Positions 53,198 to 62,486 of a stretch of 64,000 nt of DNA are shown piece by piece; position 1 is the stretch's first letter; each line of letters starts with the position of its first letter. The stretch comes from Desulfobotulus mexicanus. GTDB taxonomy: Bacteria > Desulfobacterota > Desulfobacteria > Desulfobacterales > ASO4-4. The stretch covers positions 62,001 to 126,000 of the forward strand of contig NZ_VDMB01000004.1 of the NCBI RefSeq assembly GCF_006175995.1, given 5' to 3'. Made by a program: the position numbers and the translations under genes. The notes under the pieces were generated by a model, which was given only the letters and a program-made list of their open reading frames with translations, did not search any database and was not told where the DNA came from.

Positions 53198-54580
53198 ATG
53201 CAAAGCGACGCCAGAAAAACCGCCCTACAGATTCTCATCAAAATCCAGGCCAAAAGACTCCCTCTGGATCTTGTGATTGAAGATTTTCAGAACACCATCA
53301 ATACCATGGATCCCAAAGACCGCCGCCTGATGAATGCCATTGTGTATGGCGTTCTGCGCTGGCGCAGCCGTCTGGACCGTGTGATTGCAGAAAGTTCCAG
53401 AACACCGCTTCATAAAATTGAGCCCAGAATCAGGGATATTCTGCGTATTGCCATTTTTCAGATTATTTATCTGGACAGGGTGCCTGAATCCGCCGCTATC
53501 CATACGGCCGTTGAACTGACCAAATTTATCAGCAGCACCCGCGGGGCACCGGGTTTTGTCAACGGTGTTCTTCGGAATGTTCAAAAAGTATGGACAAAGA
53601 TCTACGATCCTCCTTCAGAAACTCCCTTCATCCAGCGCATGGCCTGGAAACATGCCATTCCTGAATGGATGCTTGAAAGATGGACTGCGCGTTTCGGAGA
53701 AGACCGGACAGAGATTCTGGCCCAGTCTGTTAACCGGATACCCTCCATCACCCTGAGGGTGAACCGGATGCGTACGGATATGGAAAACCTGCAAGGACTT
53801 ATGGATGAAAAGGTACGTGAGGTTTCCCCTAACCCCTGGATCAATGATGCCCTGGATTTTTCCCATCCCGAAGGTGCCATCGACCGGCTTCCTGGCTTCC
53901 GGGACGGCTTCTTCCAGATTCAGGATGCATCGGCCCAGCTTGCAGGCCTGATGCTGGCTCCCCGCAGTGGTGAACGTATTCTGGATGCCTGCGCAGGTTA
54001 TGGTGGCAAAACCGGACATCTTGCCCTGCTTATGCAGAATAAGGGTGAAATTACAGCCGTGGATCTGAACGGCTCCAAGCTCATGCGTCTGACCCATGAA
54101 ATGCAGCGTTTAGGTGTGAATATCGTCAAAACCCAGACCCAGGATCTGACAAACAGCAAAGCAGCCATGAATCTTGGTCGCTTTGACCGGATTTTTCTGG
54201 ACGCACCCTGCTCGGGCATGGGTGTTATCCGCAGAAATCCTGACATAAAATGGAACAGAGATGAAGAAGGCCTGAAGAATTTTGCCCTTCGCCAGTCAAA
54301 ACTCCTGGAAACCATGGCAGCCCTGCTCAAGCCCGGCGGACTCATGGTGTATGCCGTATGTTCCACGGAACCCGAAGAAACCACAGAGGTCATAGACCAT
54401 TTCCTTGCCCACCATCCGGAAATGCACAGGGAAGCCCCCGGTGCCAGATTCCCGGATCAGGCAAGGACCCTTCTGACGGAAAAAAATGATTTTATGCCCT
54501 GGCAGGAAACCTTTGAGCTGGACGGATTTTTTGCCACGGCCCTGCGTAAGACCGGACGCCGCAAGGTCGTCGCATCCTGA
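53198..54580 (+). CDS. rsmB: 16S rRNA (cytosine-967-C5) methyltransferase
   Basis: 460 residues. An N-terminal NusB-like RNA-binding domain (about 1-140) is followed by the SAM methyltransferase domain: ILDACAGYGGKTGHLA, ITAVDLNGSKLMRL, LDAPCSGMGVIRRNPDIKW and YAVCSTEPEE, with the two catalytic cysteines of m5C enzymes. Standard neighbour of fmt. 25-bp gap to fmt. Confidence 0.93.
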   Translation: MQSDARKTALQILIKIQAKRLPLDLVIEDFQNTINTMDPKDRRLMNAIVYGVLRWRSRLDRVIAESSRTPLHKIEPRIRDILRIAIFQIIYLDRVPESAAIHTAVELTKFISSTRGAPGFVNGVLRNVQKVWTKIYDPPSETPFIQRMAWKHAIPEWMLERWTARFGEDRTEILAQSVNRIPSITLRVNRMRTDMENLQGLMDEKVREVSPNPWINDALDFSHPEGAIDRLPGFRDGFFQIQDASAQLAGLMLAPRSGERILDACAGYGGKTGHLALLMQNKGEITAVDLNGSKLMRLTHEMQRLGVNIVKTQTQDLTNSKAAMNLGRFDRIFLDAPCSGMGVIRRNPDIKWNRDEEGLKNFALRQSKLLETMAALLKPGGLMVYAVCSTEPEETTEVIDHFLAHHPEMHREAPGARFPDQARTLLTEKNDFMPWQETFELDGFFATALRKTGRRKVVAS

Positions 54581-54588
54581 AGATATCC

Positions 54589-55695
54589 ATGATGAAAAAA
54601 GCAGCAAACATAAAAAAAATAGCTGCAGGAATCCTGGGGCTGACATTTTTCTGCAGCCTTATGGTTCTGGGCGCCTATTTCAGCCTTTCTCTGCTTTTCG
54701 ACAGAACGCCGGAAATAATTGTTCCGGATCTTATGGGAAAAGATATAGTTGATGTGCTGGAACGTATGGAAGCAGACCGTCTAGGGCTGCGTGTTGCGGG
54801 TTTTGAATTCTCCCCTGCCATTGCCCACAATCATGTGATCCGTCAGGAACCTCTGCCGGGCCATGCCTTAAAAGCCGGGCGGGAAGTCCGGGTTTTCCTT
54901 TCAAGGGGTCTGCAGAAATTTGAAATTCCAGATGCCCGTGGACTTCGGCGGGAAGAAGTTATACGCCTGCTTGAAAACAGAAATTTTCAGGCAGGGTATC
55001 TGTCCTTTATTTACCATGAAAGTATCCCGGCAGGCCATGTAGTTGCATCGGACCCGAAGGCAGGCTTTCCTGCAAAAACAGGGACAGCGGTGCATCTGCT
55101 TCTCAGTTCTGGCAAACGTCCTGTACTTATACGCATGCCGGATCTTGGAGGTATGAATGCAGACGAAATGCTGGATATACTCAAAAAACGCCAGCTCCAT
55201 GTAAAAAGAATCAAAGGTGTGCATCTGCCTGATATGCCTTTAAACCGTGTCATGGATCAGAATCCTGTCCCCGGCAGCCTGCTTAGGGCCCATGAAGGTG
55301 TCAGCGTATTTATGAACCGAAAACCGGAACAGGGCAGAGAAGCTGAAGGCATAGTTTCCGGCATGCGTCTTGTGCGCTACCGACTCCCCCATACCCTGAT
55401 CCGCTCCCATATCCGGGGCAGCATGACGGCCTGGGGGATGACCTTTGATTTTGTGGATGATGTCTTTGAAGGTAACAGCGAAGTCAGGCTGCTTATCCCC
55501 GGTACTTCGGAAGCCCATGTCCGTATAGAAGAAAACGGCTTTCCCGTTTACGAAGCCACCCTTGACCCCTTCCGGTTCAGGGCAGATGTCCTCTATGAAG
55601 GCGGGCGCTATGGCTTGCCACTGCTGCCTGCTCCTTTTTTGTATCCGTACACTGACCATGCAACCCCAAGCCCCGATGAAAGTTCAATGCCATGA
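54589..55695 (+). CDS. membrane-anchored PASTA-repeat protein
   Basis: 368 residues. One N-terminal membrane helix (about 11-35) is followed by three PASTA domains (about 42-105, 108-172, 180-243; for example IIVPDLMGKDIVDVLERM and IPDARGLRREEVIRLLENR). The remaining 125 residues are beta-rich with no known family. No kinase or transpeptidase domain is present, unlike the classical PASTA proteins, so a peptidoglycan-contact role is inference. It starts 9 bp after rsmB and overlaps rpe by 4 bp. Confidence 0.85.
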   Translation: MMKKAANIKKIAAGILGLTFFCSLMVLGAYFSLSLLFDRTPEIIVPDLMGKDIVDVLERMEADRLGLRVAGFEFSPAIAHNHVIRQEPLPGHALKAGREVRVFLSRGLQKFEIPDARGLRREEVIRLLENRNFQAGYLSFIYHESIPAGHVVASDPKAGFPAKTGTAVHLLLSSGKRPVLIRMPDLGGMNADEMLDILKKRQLHVKRIKGVHLPDMPLNRVMDQNPVPGSLLRAHEGVSVFMNRKPEQGREAEGIVSGMRLVRYRLPHTLIRSHIRGSMTAWGMTFDFVDDVFEGNSEVRLLIPGTSEAHVRIEENGFPVYEATLDPFRFRADVLYEGGRYGLPLLPAPFLYPYTDHATPSPDESSMP

Positions 55696-56369
55696 AACAC
55701 CTCATAGCTCCATCCATTCTCTCCGCGGACTTTACCCGGCTGGGTGAGGAAATCCGTACTGTGGAATCTGCTGGTGCAGACTGGATTCATATCGATGTCA
55801 TGGACGGCCGTTTTGTGCCCAATATCAGCTATGGCCCCATTATTGTGGAAGCCGCAAGAAAATGTACGAGCCTTCCCCTGGACGTGCATCTCATGATTGT
55901 TGAGCCAGATGCCATCATCCCCTCCTTTGTAAAGGCAGGGGCAGATCTTGTTTCCGTACATGCGGAAACCTGTCCTCACCTGCACCGCAGTATTCAGCTC
56001 ATCCGCAGCCTCGGAGCAAAACCAGGTGTGGCCCTGAATCCGGGAACCCCGCCGGAAATGCTGGATTATGTTATGGACGATATAGACTTTATTCTGGTCA
56101 TGACCGTGAATCCGGGATTCGGGGGGCAAAAATTCATCCCCCAATGCCTTGATAAAATTGCCCGTATCCGGGAACGCATTGTCCGCAGTGGGCGGCCCAT
56201 ACATCTGCAGGTGGATGGAGGAATCAATCCGGAAACCCTGAAACAGGTTGCCATGGCAGGGGCCGATGTAATGGTGGCAGGTTCTGCTATTTTTCAAACA
56301 GATGATTACGGAAAAACCATCAAAGAATTTCACCGTATCCTCCAGCGGGACCCGGACAGGGGGCTGTGA
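55692..56369 (+). CDS. rpe: ribulose-phosphate 3-epimerase
   Basis: 225 residues of TIM barrel. Motifs: [35 protein letters not shown] (metal and catalytic Asp), [24 protein letters not shown] and [12 protein letters not shown]. It interconverts ribulose and xylulose 5-phosphate; the latter products feed the pentose and Dxs-related triose pools. Overlaps both neighbours by 4 bp or less. Confidence 0.95.
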   Translation: MKHLIAPSILSADFTRLGEEIRTVESAGADWIHIDVMDGRFVPNISYGPIIVEAARKCTSLPLDVHLMIVEPDAIIPSFVKAGADLVSVHAETCPHLHRSIQLIRSLGAKPGVALNPGTPPEMLDYVMDDIDFILVMTVNPGFGGQKFIPQCLDKIARIRERIVRSGRPIHLQVDGGINPETLKQVAMAGADVMVAGSAIFQTDDYGKTIKEFHRILQRDPDRGL

Positions 56370-56824
56370 TGCCAAAGCACATCCTTGTACTCCATGGTCC
56401 CAACCTCAATATGCTGGGGAAAAGGGAACCTCAGATCTATGGAAAACTGAGCCTCAGGGACATTAATACAGCTCTGGAAAAAAAAGCATGCGCAGCCGGT
56501 TTCTCTCTCTCAACCTTTCAGTCCAACCATGAAGGCGCCCTTGTGGACCGCGTTCAGGAGGCCTTGGGTCAGATCCATGGCATCATCATCAACCCTGCGG
56601 CCTTTACCCATACCAGCGTGGCGATCCGTGATGCCCTGCTTCTGCATGATCTCCCCCTGATTGAGGTGCATATTTCCAACATTCACAAAAGAGAGGCTTT
56701 CCGCAGCCAATCCTATATCTCGGATATAGCCACAGGACAGATTGTGGGACTGGGAATAAGGGGATATCTTCTGGCACTGGATGCCATGATGGCAATACTA
56801 ACGGACAAAGAAGACCTGATGTGA
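56369..56824 (+). CDS. aroQ: 3-dehydroquinate dehydratase, type II
   Basis: About 151 residues. [19 protein letters not shown], the catalytic tyrosine region, [17 protein letters not shown] and [21 protein letters not shown] are all present. It dehydrates 3-dehydroquinate in the shikimate pathway. ATG at 56369 overlaps the rpe stop (TGATG); a GTG 3 nt upstream is equally coupled. Confidence 0.94.
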   Translation: MPKHILVLHGPNLNMLGKREPQIYGKLSLRDINTALEKKACAAGFSLSTFQSNHEGALVDRVQEALGQIHGIIINPAAFTHTSVAIRDALLLHDLPLIEVHISNIHKREAFRSQSYISDIATGQIVGLGIRGYLLALDAMMAILTDKEDLM

Positions 56825-57456
56825 TAGCAAAAACTACCTTTAACCGCCTTCCAGAAGAAAAAAAAGAGAGAATCATGCAGGCTGCCCTCATGGAGTTTGC
56901 GGAAAAAGGCTATCGTGCTGCCAGCATCAACTGTATGGTGGAAAAGGCAGGAATTGCCAAGGGATCTGTATTTCAGTACTTTGGTGATAAGGAAGGCCTT
57001 TTTGCTGCGGTTTTTGCCCACAGCCTTGAAAAGGTCAAGGAAGAACTCCGGAAGGTGAGGGACAATCCGGCGAGAACGGATATTTTCACACGACTTGCAC
57101 AGATTATGCATACAGGTCTTGCGTTTACCCGAACCTACCCCCTGATTTACAGGCTCTACACCCAACTTCTAAGTACACCTGATATACCCTGCAGGGATTT
57201 TCTTTTAACCCGTATCCGGGATGAAGGGAAAGTTTTTTTGAAAGAACTTCTGGAAAAAGCCGCAGCCAGAGGCGAAATCCGGGACAGTCTTCCCATACAG
57301 GAAGCCCTCTTTCTCCTGGAAGCATTGTTGGATCGTTTTCTTCTGGCCTCCGTACTGCCCTATCTTGGTAACGGTTTTTTTGATGGACAGAATCTGGAAA
57401 GCAGTATTCCTCATTTCATCGACATTCTTGAAAAAGGAATGGGAAGCAGCAGGTGA
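56821..57456 (+). CDS. TetR/AcrR family transcriptional regulator
   Basis: 211 residues; start GTG in a GTGA overlap with aroQ. The DNA-binding part is clear ([47 protein letters not shown]). The ligand domain has an aromatic-rich stretch ([15 protein letters not shown]). It sits inside a metabolic operon with 4-bp overlaps on both sides, so it is cotranscribed with aroQ and mqnB; its target is unknown. Confidence 0.88.
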   Translation: MIAKTTFNRLPEEKKERIMQAALMEFAEKGYRAASINCMVEKAGIAKGSVFQYFGDKEGLFAAVFAHSLEKVKEELRKVRDNPARTDIFTRLAQIMHTGLAFTRTYPLIYRLYTQLLSTPDIPCRDFLLTRIRDEGKVFLKELLEKAAARGEIRDSLPIQEALFLLEALLDRFLLASVLPYLGNGFFDGQNLESSIPHFIDILEKGMGSSR

Positions 57457-58199
57457 AACCACTTCTTGTACTTACAGCCGTGGACAGGGAAGCAGCCCCT
57501 GTAATAGCCGGACTGAATCAGACCGAGGACATCCTTTTGTCCGGTATTCCCCTTATCCGGGGACTAGCAGGGGAAAAAAAGGTGTATGTTCTTGTTTCCG
57601 GTCCGGGTGTTTTCAATACGGCGGCAAAGCTTGGGATAATACTGGCTGCCTTAAAACCGGAATGGATTCTTCAGACAGGTTGCGGCGGCATGTACCCTGA
57701 AAGTTGTCTTTCCATGGGGGATATTGTCATTGCAGCTTCTGAAAGGGATCTGCACACAGGCCTTGAGTCAAAATCTTTGATCCCTTCTCCCCTGCCCTTT
57801 CCCCTCATGGAAAACAGCCCTCATATACCGGGTTTTTATAATACGGATACATCCCTTCTCCATGCGGCTCTGGATATTATCGAAAAAAAAGAAGGTCGCA
57901 TCCCCCCATATGGTCCCTTTATAACGGTGAGTACGGTAACGACAAGCGAAAAAACAGCCAATTCCATAGCCAGAAGCACCGGCGGCCTTGTGGAAAACAT
58001 GGAAGGTGCAGCAGCCTTTCATACAGCAGCCATCTACGGCATTCCCATACTTGAGATCAGGGGCATCAGTAATCCCGTGGGTTCCAGAAAAAGCGAAGAC
58101 TGGGACCTTGAAACAGCCTTTATCCGCGCCGGGGAAGCTGCCCTTTATCTGCTGCATAGGCTTCCACAGCATGTATGGCATCCGCAGCAGAACTTGTAA
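57453..58199 (+). CDS. mqnB: futalosine hydrolase
   Basis: 248 residues of nucleoside-phosphorylase fold: VLVSGPGVFNTAAKLG, LQTGCGGMYPESCLSMGDIVIA, NMEGAAAFHTAAIYGIPILEIRGISNPVG. It releases hypoxanthine from futalosine to give dehypoxanthinylfutalosine in the alternative menaquinone pathway. Its presence implies menaquinone respiration, as in sulfate reducers. GTG start. The last 80 bp overlap the opposing COG2509 flavoprotein gene. Confidence 0.9.
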   Translation: MKPLLVLTAVDREAAPVIAGLNQTEDILLSGIPLIRGLAGEKKVYVLVSGPGVFNTAAKLGIILAALKPEWILQTGCGGMYPESCLSMGDIVIAASERDLHTGLESKSLIPSPLPFPLMENSPHIPGFYNTDTSLLHAALDIIEKKEGRIPPYGPFITVSTVTTSEKTANSIARSTGGLVENMEGAAAFHTAAIYGIPILEIRGISNPVGSRKSEDWDLETAFIRAGEAALYLLHRLPQHVWHPQQNL

Positions 58200-59775
58200 T
58201 ACCGCCCGTATGACCTGAACCCTCACCAATGGGAAAAAGTCCACAGACATTAATGGATTCAAAATTTTCTTTGCGCAAAACCCGTACAGGCGAAGAGGTC
58301 CGTGTCTCCGCAGCCATCAGTATGGCCTCTTCCGAGACAAAAAGGGGCTGCTCTTTCTTCCATTGTTCAAAGGCTGCATGGAGCTGGTCAAGGATAAAAG
58401 ATGGAAAGATATCATGCATATCCCCTGCCTGAACACCCATCTTAAATGAATTTTCAGGCAGATTTCCCCCCGTTTTTTTCTCTGAAAAATCCTTCAGAGT
58501 CTGTGCTGCTGCCTTCCAGTCCGATCCGCCAGCCCGGAAAGCTTTTTCTTCTATCTCCCTTTGAAGAGTAAGGCCAGCCAGTGGCCCTTTCCCCGGGTAA
58601 TCACTTAGATGGCAGGAGACCACAAGGGCAGCATTGGAAAAAGGAGAAGAGCGTGCAGCATAGCTCATGCCATTGAGTACAAGCCCTCCTTCTTCGGACG
58701 AAGCATTCACCACCTCACCACCGGGACACATACAGAAGGTATAGACCCCTCTCTTAATGGCCCTATCCGTATAATTAAGTGAATAGGTGGCGGCTCCCAG
58801 ACCTTTATAATCCTTATACTTTCTCCCATAGCGCATAAGATTGATGGTTTCTGCACTATGCTCGATTCTCACACCCATGGTTATGGAACGGGGCTCCATG
58901 GCAACACCCCTCTCGCACAGGATCTCAAAAGTATCCCGTGAAGAGTGGCCCATGGCAAGAAAGAGCGTATCTGAGAAATACTCCTTGTTTCCATTGATCC
59001 GGATACCCGATATTTTGCCTTCTGAAAACAGTATATCCGTCATTTTTGAGGAAAAATGGATTTCACCGCCCATTTCCAGAATATACTTTCTGATATTGGC
59101 CACAATCCGGCAAAGAACATCTGTTCCAAGATGGGGCTTGTCCATATAGGCAATTTCAGGGGGGGCACCGAAGCGAATGAAAGTATCCAGCACCCGGCTC
59201 ACATATCCTGTGTTACGGTTGCGCCGGGAAAAGAGCTTGCCATCGGAATATGATCCTGCACCGCCTTCCCCGAACTGAATATTGGATTCCGGATTCAGTC
59301 TGCGTTCTTCAATAAAACGCCGGACATCCAGAGACCGCTCCTCTATTCTTTTTCCACGTTCAAAAATAATAGGTTTAATTCCATGATCAAGAAGTTCCAG
59401 TGCCGCAAACATACCTGCCGGACCCAATCCCACCACAAGGGGATTCTGGCTGATTTTAATCTTTTTTTTAAAGGGAGAATTGGCTTCTGTATAAACTGGA
59501 AATTTTTCAGGATTGCTGAAATTATCGGGGACTTCAAGCGCAAAGATCATTTTGCAGTAAAACTGTTCCGGATCCGAAATATCCAGAGTTCTGCTAAGAA
59601 CTTTAAGAATATGGACATCGTCCAGAGTAAGTTTCTGCCGTAGAGCATTCAGAATCTCTTCCGGAGAATTTTCTTCGATGGGAATTTTCAGACCGGTTAC
59701 AAGCTGCAAAAAACAGACCTTTTTTCCTTTCAACGTCAGAATGCGACAGGCATGGGATCTTTTCAGACTCATCAT
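58120..59775 (-). CDS. COG2509 family FAD-dependent dehydrogenase
   Basis: About 551 residues. Rossmann loop VVGLGPAGMFAALELL with GLGPAG near 116-121, GEGGAGSYSDGKLFSR, MGVRIEHSAETINLMRYG, FCMCPGGEVVNASSEEGG and the C-terminal PIGEGSGHTGGITSSAADAIHA identify the family; substrate unknown. The N-terminal region (TGLKIPIEENSPEEILNALRQKL) is typical too. The start is uncertain: ATG at 59775/59772, or a TTG at 59709 8 nt after AAGG. Either way it overlaps the same-strand PP2C frame by 107-173 bp, and the 3' end overlaps mqnB by 80 bp antisense. Confidence 0.85.
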   Translation of the reverse strand: MMSLKRSHACRILTLKGKKVCFLQLVTGLKIPIEENSPEEILNALRQKLTLDDVHILKVLSRTLDISDPEQFYCKMIFALEVPDNFSNPEKFPVYTEANSPFKKKIKISQNPLVVGLGPAGMFAALELLDHGIKPIIFERGKRIEERSLDVRRFIEERRLNPESNIQFGEGGAGSYSDGKLFSRRNRNTGYVSRVLDTFIRFGAPPEIAYMDKPHLGTDVLCRIVANIRKYILEMGGEIHFSSKMTDILFSEGKISGIRINGNKEYFSDTLFLAMGHSSRDTFEILCERGVAMEPRSITMGVRIEHSAETINLMRYGRKYKDYKGLGAATYSLNYTDRAIKRGVYTFCMCPGGEVVNASSEEGGLVLNGMSYAARSSPFSNAALVVSCHLSDYPGKGPLAGLTLQREIEEKAFRAGGSDWKAAAQTLKDFSEKKTGGNLPENSFKMGVQAGDMHDIFPSFILDQLHAAFEQWKKEQPLFVSEEAILMAAETRTSSPVRVLRKENFESINVCGLFPIGEGSGHTGGITSSAADAIHAVEAYAADKGQLPRRG

Positions 59776-60583
59776 TCCCAATGTTCAAAGCAAGGGCTGC
59801 AATGTCATCATGGGTTTTAAATCTGGGATACCTTCTGCACTCAGGGTCGCTCTCTTCAAGTGTTCTCACATATTTCCTCACGGCAGACAGTCCGCCCTCC
59901 TGATAAAGCCTTACCATGGTATCAAAACGATTTTCAAAAGGGTTTTCCGAAGGAATGAAAAGACCGTCGGTGAATAAAAGCACATGGTCTATGTCCTTTA
60001 AATCCTCAACGCCGCATCTGAGAAAGGATGCATAGCTCTTTTCACCATTAAAAACACCGTAAGAAACATTCATCCGGCTGCGGACCCTGCGAATCTGATG
60101 GCCCAGTGCATCCATGATGGACTCAGGGCTTGTATCCGATATTTTTTTCCACATGGCAAGGGTTTCTGTATCATGGTCAAAGTCTGTGACGGGGATACTG
60201 AAGGAACCATCTTTGTGGATGAGCAGAATCAGGCTGTCACCGATCTGAACCCAGTGGAGCTTTCTGCCATGAATCCTGACCACCGCAGCTGCAGTACTCC
60301 ACAGGGCTGATTTATCCGATGTATCCACTTCATGTTCCAGCATTTTTCTGTAAATTGCCCTGTTGGCCTGCTCCGCAAGCAGGATCAGACAATCCCTGCT
60401 GTTTGAAAAGACGTCCTTTGCCGTATGAGCTGCTAGAAATCCACCTGTCAGTCCCCTGTCACAGGTATTTTGAATCAGGCTGGTGGCACCGTCAAAAACA
60501 CCAAAGGATGAACCATTAAAAAAAATCGCATCCTCATTCAGAGTACCCGTCCCCTTTTCAAACAGATAAGACATTTTTATCAT
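59603..60583 (-). CDS. PP2C-family protein phosphatase
   Basis: 326 residues. PP2C metal and phosphate motifs are NEDAIFFN (near 15-22), FGVFDGATS, VQIGDSLILLI, LLFTDGLF and DDIAALALNIGN (about residues 261-273), where the family normally ends. About 54 more residues follow, rich in Ser, Arg and Cys, with no family resemblance; they are translated from the start of the flavoprotein gene in another frame. A lost stop codon or frameshift after GND is a plausible cause. It should dephosphorylate Ser/Thr in the cytosol; no kinase is nearby. Confidence 0.8.
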   Translation of the reverse strand: MIKMSYLFEKGTGTLNEDAIFFNGSSFGVFDGATSLIQNTCDRGLTGGFLAAHTAKDVFSNSRDCLILLAEQANRAIYRKMLEHEVDTSDKSALWSTAAAVVRIHGRKLHWVQIGDSLILLIHKDGSFSIPVTDFDHDTETLAMWKKISDTSPESIMDALGHQIRRVRSRMNVSYGVFNGEKSYASFLRCGVEDLKDIDHVLLFTDGLFIPSENPFENRFDTMVRLYQEGGLSAVRKYVRTLEESDPECRRYPRFKTHDDIAALALNIGNDESEKIPCLSHSDVERKKGLFFAACNRSENSHRRKFSGRDSECSTAETYSGRCPYS

Positions 60584-60772
60584 GAATATCAGACCCTTTC
60601 TAATAGAACAGACTTTAAGACTGTAAAATTAGTATAGAAAAGGTCTTTGTTCAAATCGCTAATATCAATGAAAAAGAATATTGTTATGGAAAAAATCTAT
60701 ACAAGCCAGACAGATGCACAGACACCCAGGCTATTTGCCCTGATATTAATGAAATCCTCTGAATCATTCCAA

Positions 60773-61165
60773 TCATTCTACCATGAATGAGGTCACGCCG
60801 ATAAGATTTCCCGATTCATCACGGATGCCCACAGTCCAGTAGCCCTGAAGACCATGGACCGCTTTCTCTGCCCAAGTCCGCCAGCGCGGTCCTGCCGAAA
60901 GAGCAAGTTCTGTTATATGCATTTCTACACCACCATAAATCCATATGACCGTTACCGTTGTATCTTCGGGAATATCCCTTGCTTCAAGAAAGCAGAAAAC
61001 CCTGGATGTACCTGTAGGAACCAATGATGTGTTGCCTACAGGTTCCCTGTTTTCAATGCCCTCAGTAATAATCAGACGTGCAATACTGAACCCATCAGCA
61101 GATACTGCTGATGGAAAAAACATGACAAGGGTGATAAAAACCCATATCAGAAAACACTTTTTCAT
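60773..61165 (-). CDS. secreted DUF2914-type protein
   Basis: 130 residues with a signal peptide (about 1-23). The mature part matches the DUF2914 pattern: VFCFLEARDIPEDTTVTVIWIYGGVEM, LALSAGPRWRTWAEK and the late GYWTVGIRDESGNLIGVTSFMV. Small beta-sandwich periplasmic proteins of this family have no known function. No operon partner. The 190 bp before it in transcription and 180 bp after hold nothing I can name. Confidence 0.7.
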   Translation of the reverse strand: MKKCFLIWVFITLVMFFPSAVSADGFSIARLIITEGIENREPVGNTSLVPTGTSRVFCFLEARDIPEDTTVTVIWIYGGVEMHITELALSAGPRWRTWAEKAVHGLQGYWTVGIRDESGNLIGVTSFMVE

Positions 61166-61692
61166 GAAAAATCCCCTCCGGTAATTTTTTAAAGTTCAAT
61201 GCTTTAAAAAAGCTGCCCCACAGACTGACACCTGTTCCCATGAAACCTTGCACTGGACAACAGGCCTAAATCCAATGCTTCATAATTTATGCATTAAAAC
61301 AAGGATTTCATCTATAGCACTTTGTATATTTTGAAATAAAGAAAAAACGGCTGCATTCATGTACAAAACCAGAAAGTGATAATAAAGCTGACACCATGTT
61401 TTAAATAAATGCAGCATTACGGACAGAATACACACCTGTCTTTCATCATATAATTGTTAAAGATTGCACAATTCATTTTTTTTTAAGTTCAAGACAGAAA
61501 AAAACAATATAAAATCAGAATCTTGAAACTTTTAAAACCGATTCATCATAATAAAAAATGGATTTGCATTCGAAATGTGATTATATATTCACATGGTATC
61601 AAGCTTGCAGAAACACTCAGCATGAACCAATTCGCCCCGAACGCTCAAAAAGGGGCATATCTTTTTCACTCTCTTTCCTGAGGAGGTACTCT
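61166..61692. other. AT-rich intergenic region before the beta-barrel gene
   Basis: About 530 bp between divergent genes. A candidate promoter is listed separately. The frame at 61558 that extends the barrel gene upstream has no SD and is leader. A TATAAT at 61449-61454 has no -35. A short GCCCC/GGGGC stem with a following T-run lies near 61636-61670, in the barrel leader. Confidence 0.5.
61523..61552 (+). promoter_or_regulatory. candidate sigma-70 promoter of the beta-barrel gene
   Basis: TTGAAA (61523-61528), 18-bp spacer, CATAAT (61547-61552); 5 of 6 bases match in each box. It would leave a leader of about 135 nt before the ATG at 61693. Confidence 0.4.
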
Positions 61693-62268
61693 ATGCGCAA
61701 CCGGATTCTAAGTTTCACCTTTACTGTCATTTGCAGCCTCGCACTGGTTTTTTCCGCATCGGCTGCTTCCGTGGAAAAACCCTTTACTATTGGTGCTGCC
61801 ATTGGTTATGCCGTGGAAAACTTTAACATAGATCCAGATCAGGACAATTCATTTGCAGCCCATGTAAACATAGGGTACCGCTGGATGGATGCCCTGGCAA
61901 CGGAATTTCAGTTTGACCACATGCGTAAATTTGATGTGGACAATCCCTTTTCCAGAGACAGTCTGGATGTAAACACTTACATCCTCATGTTCAAATACTA
62001 TCCCCCCTTTGGCGAAGTCACCCGTGCCTATCTGGGGCTGGGTGTGGGCCTCATGGATGTAACAGTGAATTATAAAGGTGGCGAAGAAAAGCTGCCCGGC
62101 TATGTAAGCAACCGCACCCGGGCCTGTGGCAAACTGGGCATGGGCCTTGAGCGCAGCATCAGTGAACACTGGATCCTTGAAGGAGCAGCAGGCTATGTGG
62201 GCGGCCACGACGGGCTGGATGAAATTGACTATTTCACCTGGCATTTAGGGCTTAAATACAGATTTTAA
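61693..62268 (+). CDS. outer-membrane beta-barrel protein (OmpW/OmpA-barrel-like)
   Basis: 191 residues. Signal peptide 1-24 (ending SASAA). The rest alternates strands typical of an eight-stranded barrel (FAAHVNIGYRWMDALATEFQFDH, YILMFKYYPPFGEVTRAYLGLGVGLMDV, ERSISEHWILEGAAGYVGG) and ends in the C-terminal signature FTWHLGLKYRF. Function of the barrel is unknown. ATG 61693 follows a strong GAGGAGGT SD, whereas the longer frame has none. Confidence 0.85.
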   Translation: MRNRILSFTFTVICSLALVFSASAASVEKPFTIGAAIGYAVENFNIDPDQDNSFAAHVNIGYRWMDALATEFQFDHMRKFDVDNPFSRDSLDVNTYILMFKYYPPFGEVTRAYLGLGVGLMDVTVNYKGGEEKLPGYVSNRTRACGKLGMGLERSISEHWILEGAAGYVGGHDGLDEIDYFTWHLGLKYRF

Positions 62269-62486
62269 TTTTATTGGCCTGTCCGTGGCCGGAGTACAAA
62301 AATCCAGTACTGCGGGCAGGTCATCAAAATAATCCCAGCTTCAATGAAAATGAAGGAAAAACAATCTCCGGCTTGACATACGGTGCTGTTCTTCCTAAAA
62401 GTCTGCTCAGTAAAAAAGGAACTCTGCCATCCCCTTCTCCACCACCCTTATCAGCCGGATATCCGGCGGAACCGCCGGGAAATAAT

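Noticed and set aside
62278-62320. Terminator after the beta-barrel gene
   Set aside because: CCTGTCCG and CGGGCAGG arms pair imperfectly around GAGTAC/GTACTG, but no T-tract follows.
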